A stretch of DNA of 64,000 nucleotides, taken from assembly GCA_933822405.4 (NCBI GenBank), contig CAKOGP040001980.1:466784-530783 (forward strand), read 5' to 3'. This DNA is from Cylindrotheca closterium. Lineage: Eukaryota; Bacillariophyta; Bacillariophyceae; Bacillariales; Bacillariaceae. The notes under the pieces were generated by a model. The model worked only from the letters and a program-made list of their open reading frames with translations. It had not been told where the DNA came from and did not search any database. Position 1 is the stretch's first letter; every line of letters starts with the position of its first letter. Below, piece after piece: positions 62,886 to 64,000 of the stretch. A program made the position numbers and the translations under genes.

Positions 62886-64000
62886 ATGGTGGCAAACGAG
62901 ACTCCTTCCTCACGGCGATGGCAGAATCCAGGGTTTGTTGTTGCTGGGACATCCTACAATGCACTTGTCATAATTGCAGGCATATACATAGTTCGGGCAT
63001 TGATGACTTTCAATCTCGACATTGGGAACGACTGTTCCACGCAACAATTTGCGCATCTTGAGAGTTTCCGTGCTACGAGAGCGCCTGCTGCAAAATATGA
63101 TCGCTTAATGAAAAAGACAGATGAGAGTATCCGTGCTACGACAGAGTCTGAAACAGAGGAAGATCGATTCATGCTAAAGAAGAAGACATCTGAGAGCCCA
63201 TTACCACCTCTCTCAAAAATTACCCAGTCATTGACTACACAGTGTGACGAAGGCATGATATATAAGACCGACTTTATTGCGGACAATGTTCATGACAATA
63301 ACCGTTGGAATAAGATACCGAAAATCATCCATCAAACTTCAAAGTCTCGATGCTTAACTCTTCCATTCAACATTTCTACATCAAAATGGTCGAACTGGAA
63401 TAACGACGGTTGGTCGTATTACTTTCATGACGATGACGCTATGCAGCGGATGTTCGAAATGAATTATGATGTTTTTCCGCTGCTGAAAGATGTGCACGAA
63501 AATTGCCTCATCTCTGGAACAGCAAAAGCAGATTTATGGAGATATCTCGTCCTTTGGCACTATGGGGGGGTCTATTCAGATATAGATACGACGCCAAACA
63601 ACCTTAATCCAGACACGTTCTCTTCCCTGGCTACAGAAGAATCTGAATTGGAAGCTTTTTTCATCATCGAAGCCTTTCATTTCCTGAGTCAGTATTTCTT
63701 TGCGATTGCACCGAAGCACCCACTAATGCACCACACTATCCTTTCGACATTGCACAATTTATTATCAGTTGACGATACTGTTGCTTGGGATGCATCTATG
63801 ATCACAGGTCCAAAGGCTCTTCATCAGGGATTCGTTCACTTTCTTGATGATGTAGGTATTAAGCCTAGAAATGGCACCAGAGGGTTCGGGAAGGAGTTCA
63901 GGCACAAGTACATTATCACCAATGCAACTATTGTTGGCACTGCAAACTACACAATTGGAGCCTATGGGATTTCCAAAGACTCTGATTTTTGGGTGTGGAG
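62886..64000 (+). CDS. GT32-like glycosyltransferase, copy 2, partial at window edge
   Basis: The ATG at 62886 opens a frame still open at the last base, so at least 371 residues and a missing C-terminus. A signal-anchor lies at residues 17-40 (VVAGTSYNALVIIAGIYIV). The GT32 features are IPKIIHQTSKSRCL, YYFHDDDAMQRMF, GTAKADLWRYLVLWHYGGVYSDIDTTP with an intact DxD, and the helix LSQYFFAIAPKHPLMHH. GT32 enzymes transfer mannose or other sugars in the Golgi. It is a tandem duplicate of 61275-62510 with similar upstream sequence. Its 3' exon probably continues beyond the window, as in copy 1. Confidence 0.85.
   Translation, partial: MVANETPSSRRWQNPGFVVAGTSYNALVIIAGIYIVRALMTFNLDIGNDCSTQQFAHLESFRATRAPAAKYDRLMKKTDESIRATTESETEEDRFMLKKKTSESPLPPLSKITQSLTTQCDEGMIYKTDFIADNVHDNNRWNKIPKIIHQTSKSRCLTLPFNISTSKWSNWNNDGWSYYFHDDDAMQRMFEMNYDVFPLLKDVHENCLISGTAKADLWRYLVLWHYGGVYSDIDTTPNNLNPDTFSSLATEESELEAFFIIEAFHFLSQYFFAIAPKHPLMHHTILSTLHNLLSVDDTVAWDASMITGPKALHQGFVHFLDDVGIKPRNGTRGFGKEFRHKYIITNATIVGTANYTIGAYGISKDSDFWVW

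Overview
This is a window of nuclear DNA from a eukaryote, most likely a diatom or a close stramenopile relative. No taxon can be proven from the sequence alone. Genes are dense and lie on both strands. They carry few, short GT-AG introns of about 60-155 bp, and many pairs are divergent or convergent. The MiaB-type enzyme, and possibly a kinase-like protein, start with a signal peptide followed by a small residue-Phe junction, the pattern of diatom plastid presequences. Other diatom-like features are BspA-type leucine-rich/ankyrin proteins, trypsins with Ser/Pro/Thr-rich tails, an N-terminal zinc finger with an NQWRKG core, and a cellular RNA-dependent RNA polymerase. I place splice junctions by restoring conserved motifs across canonical splice sites; they are inferred, not transcript-supported.

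Layout. 1-22.4 kb is ordinary gene-rich DNA: mitochondrial carrier, glutaredoxin, double protein kinase, secreted trypsin, CTR copper transporter, START-like secreted protein, kinase-like protein, a 1651-residue coiled-coil protein, an LRR protein interrupted by an assembly artefact, RNA-dependent RNA polymerase and a TrmO-like enzyme. 22.6-38 kb is a decayed, repeat-rich block. It holds three broken copies of one LRR-ankyrin family, a small zinc-finger gene, a twin-hairpin repeat, several direct repeats, a DDE-type transposase with a hairpin cluster upstream, and two 20-bp tandem arrays. 38.2-56.5 kb is gene-rich again: beta-propeller/solenoid protein, a parvulin-MiaB fusion, an SNM1-type nuclease with UBA and PCNA-binding-like tail, a five-exon trypsin, a TLDc protein and a very repetitive gamma-synergin-like trafficking protein. 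56.7-64 kb holds a decayed DUF6824-like gene and then a small glycan cluster: a GT31-like glycosyltransferase spliced to a sulfotransferase, and two tandem GT32-like genes, the first broken and the second running off the window.

Combined functions. The most notable items are two gene fusions (parvulin plus radical-SAM methylthiotransferase; glycosyltransferase plus sulfotransferase), the glycan cluster that contains the second fusion, and the RNA polymerase of the RNA-silencing type beside a transposon-rich block. The window also shows active decay: single nonsense codons in otherwise open frames, and a 26-nt deletion that removes the DxD motif from one glycosyltransferase copy.
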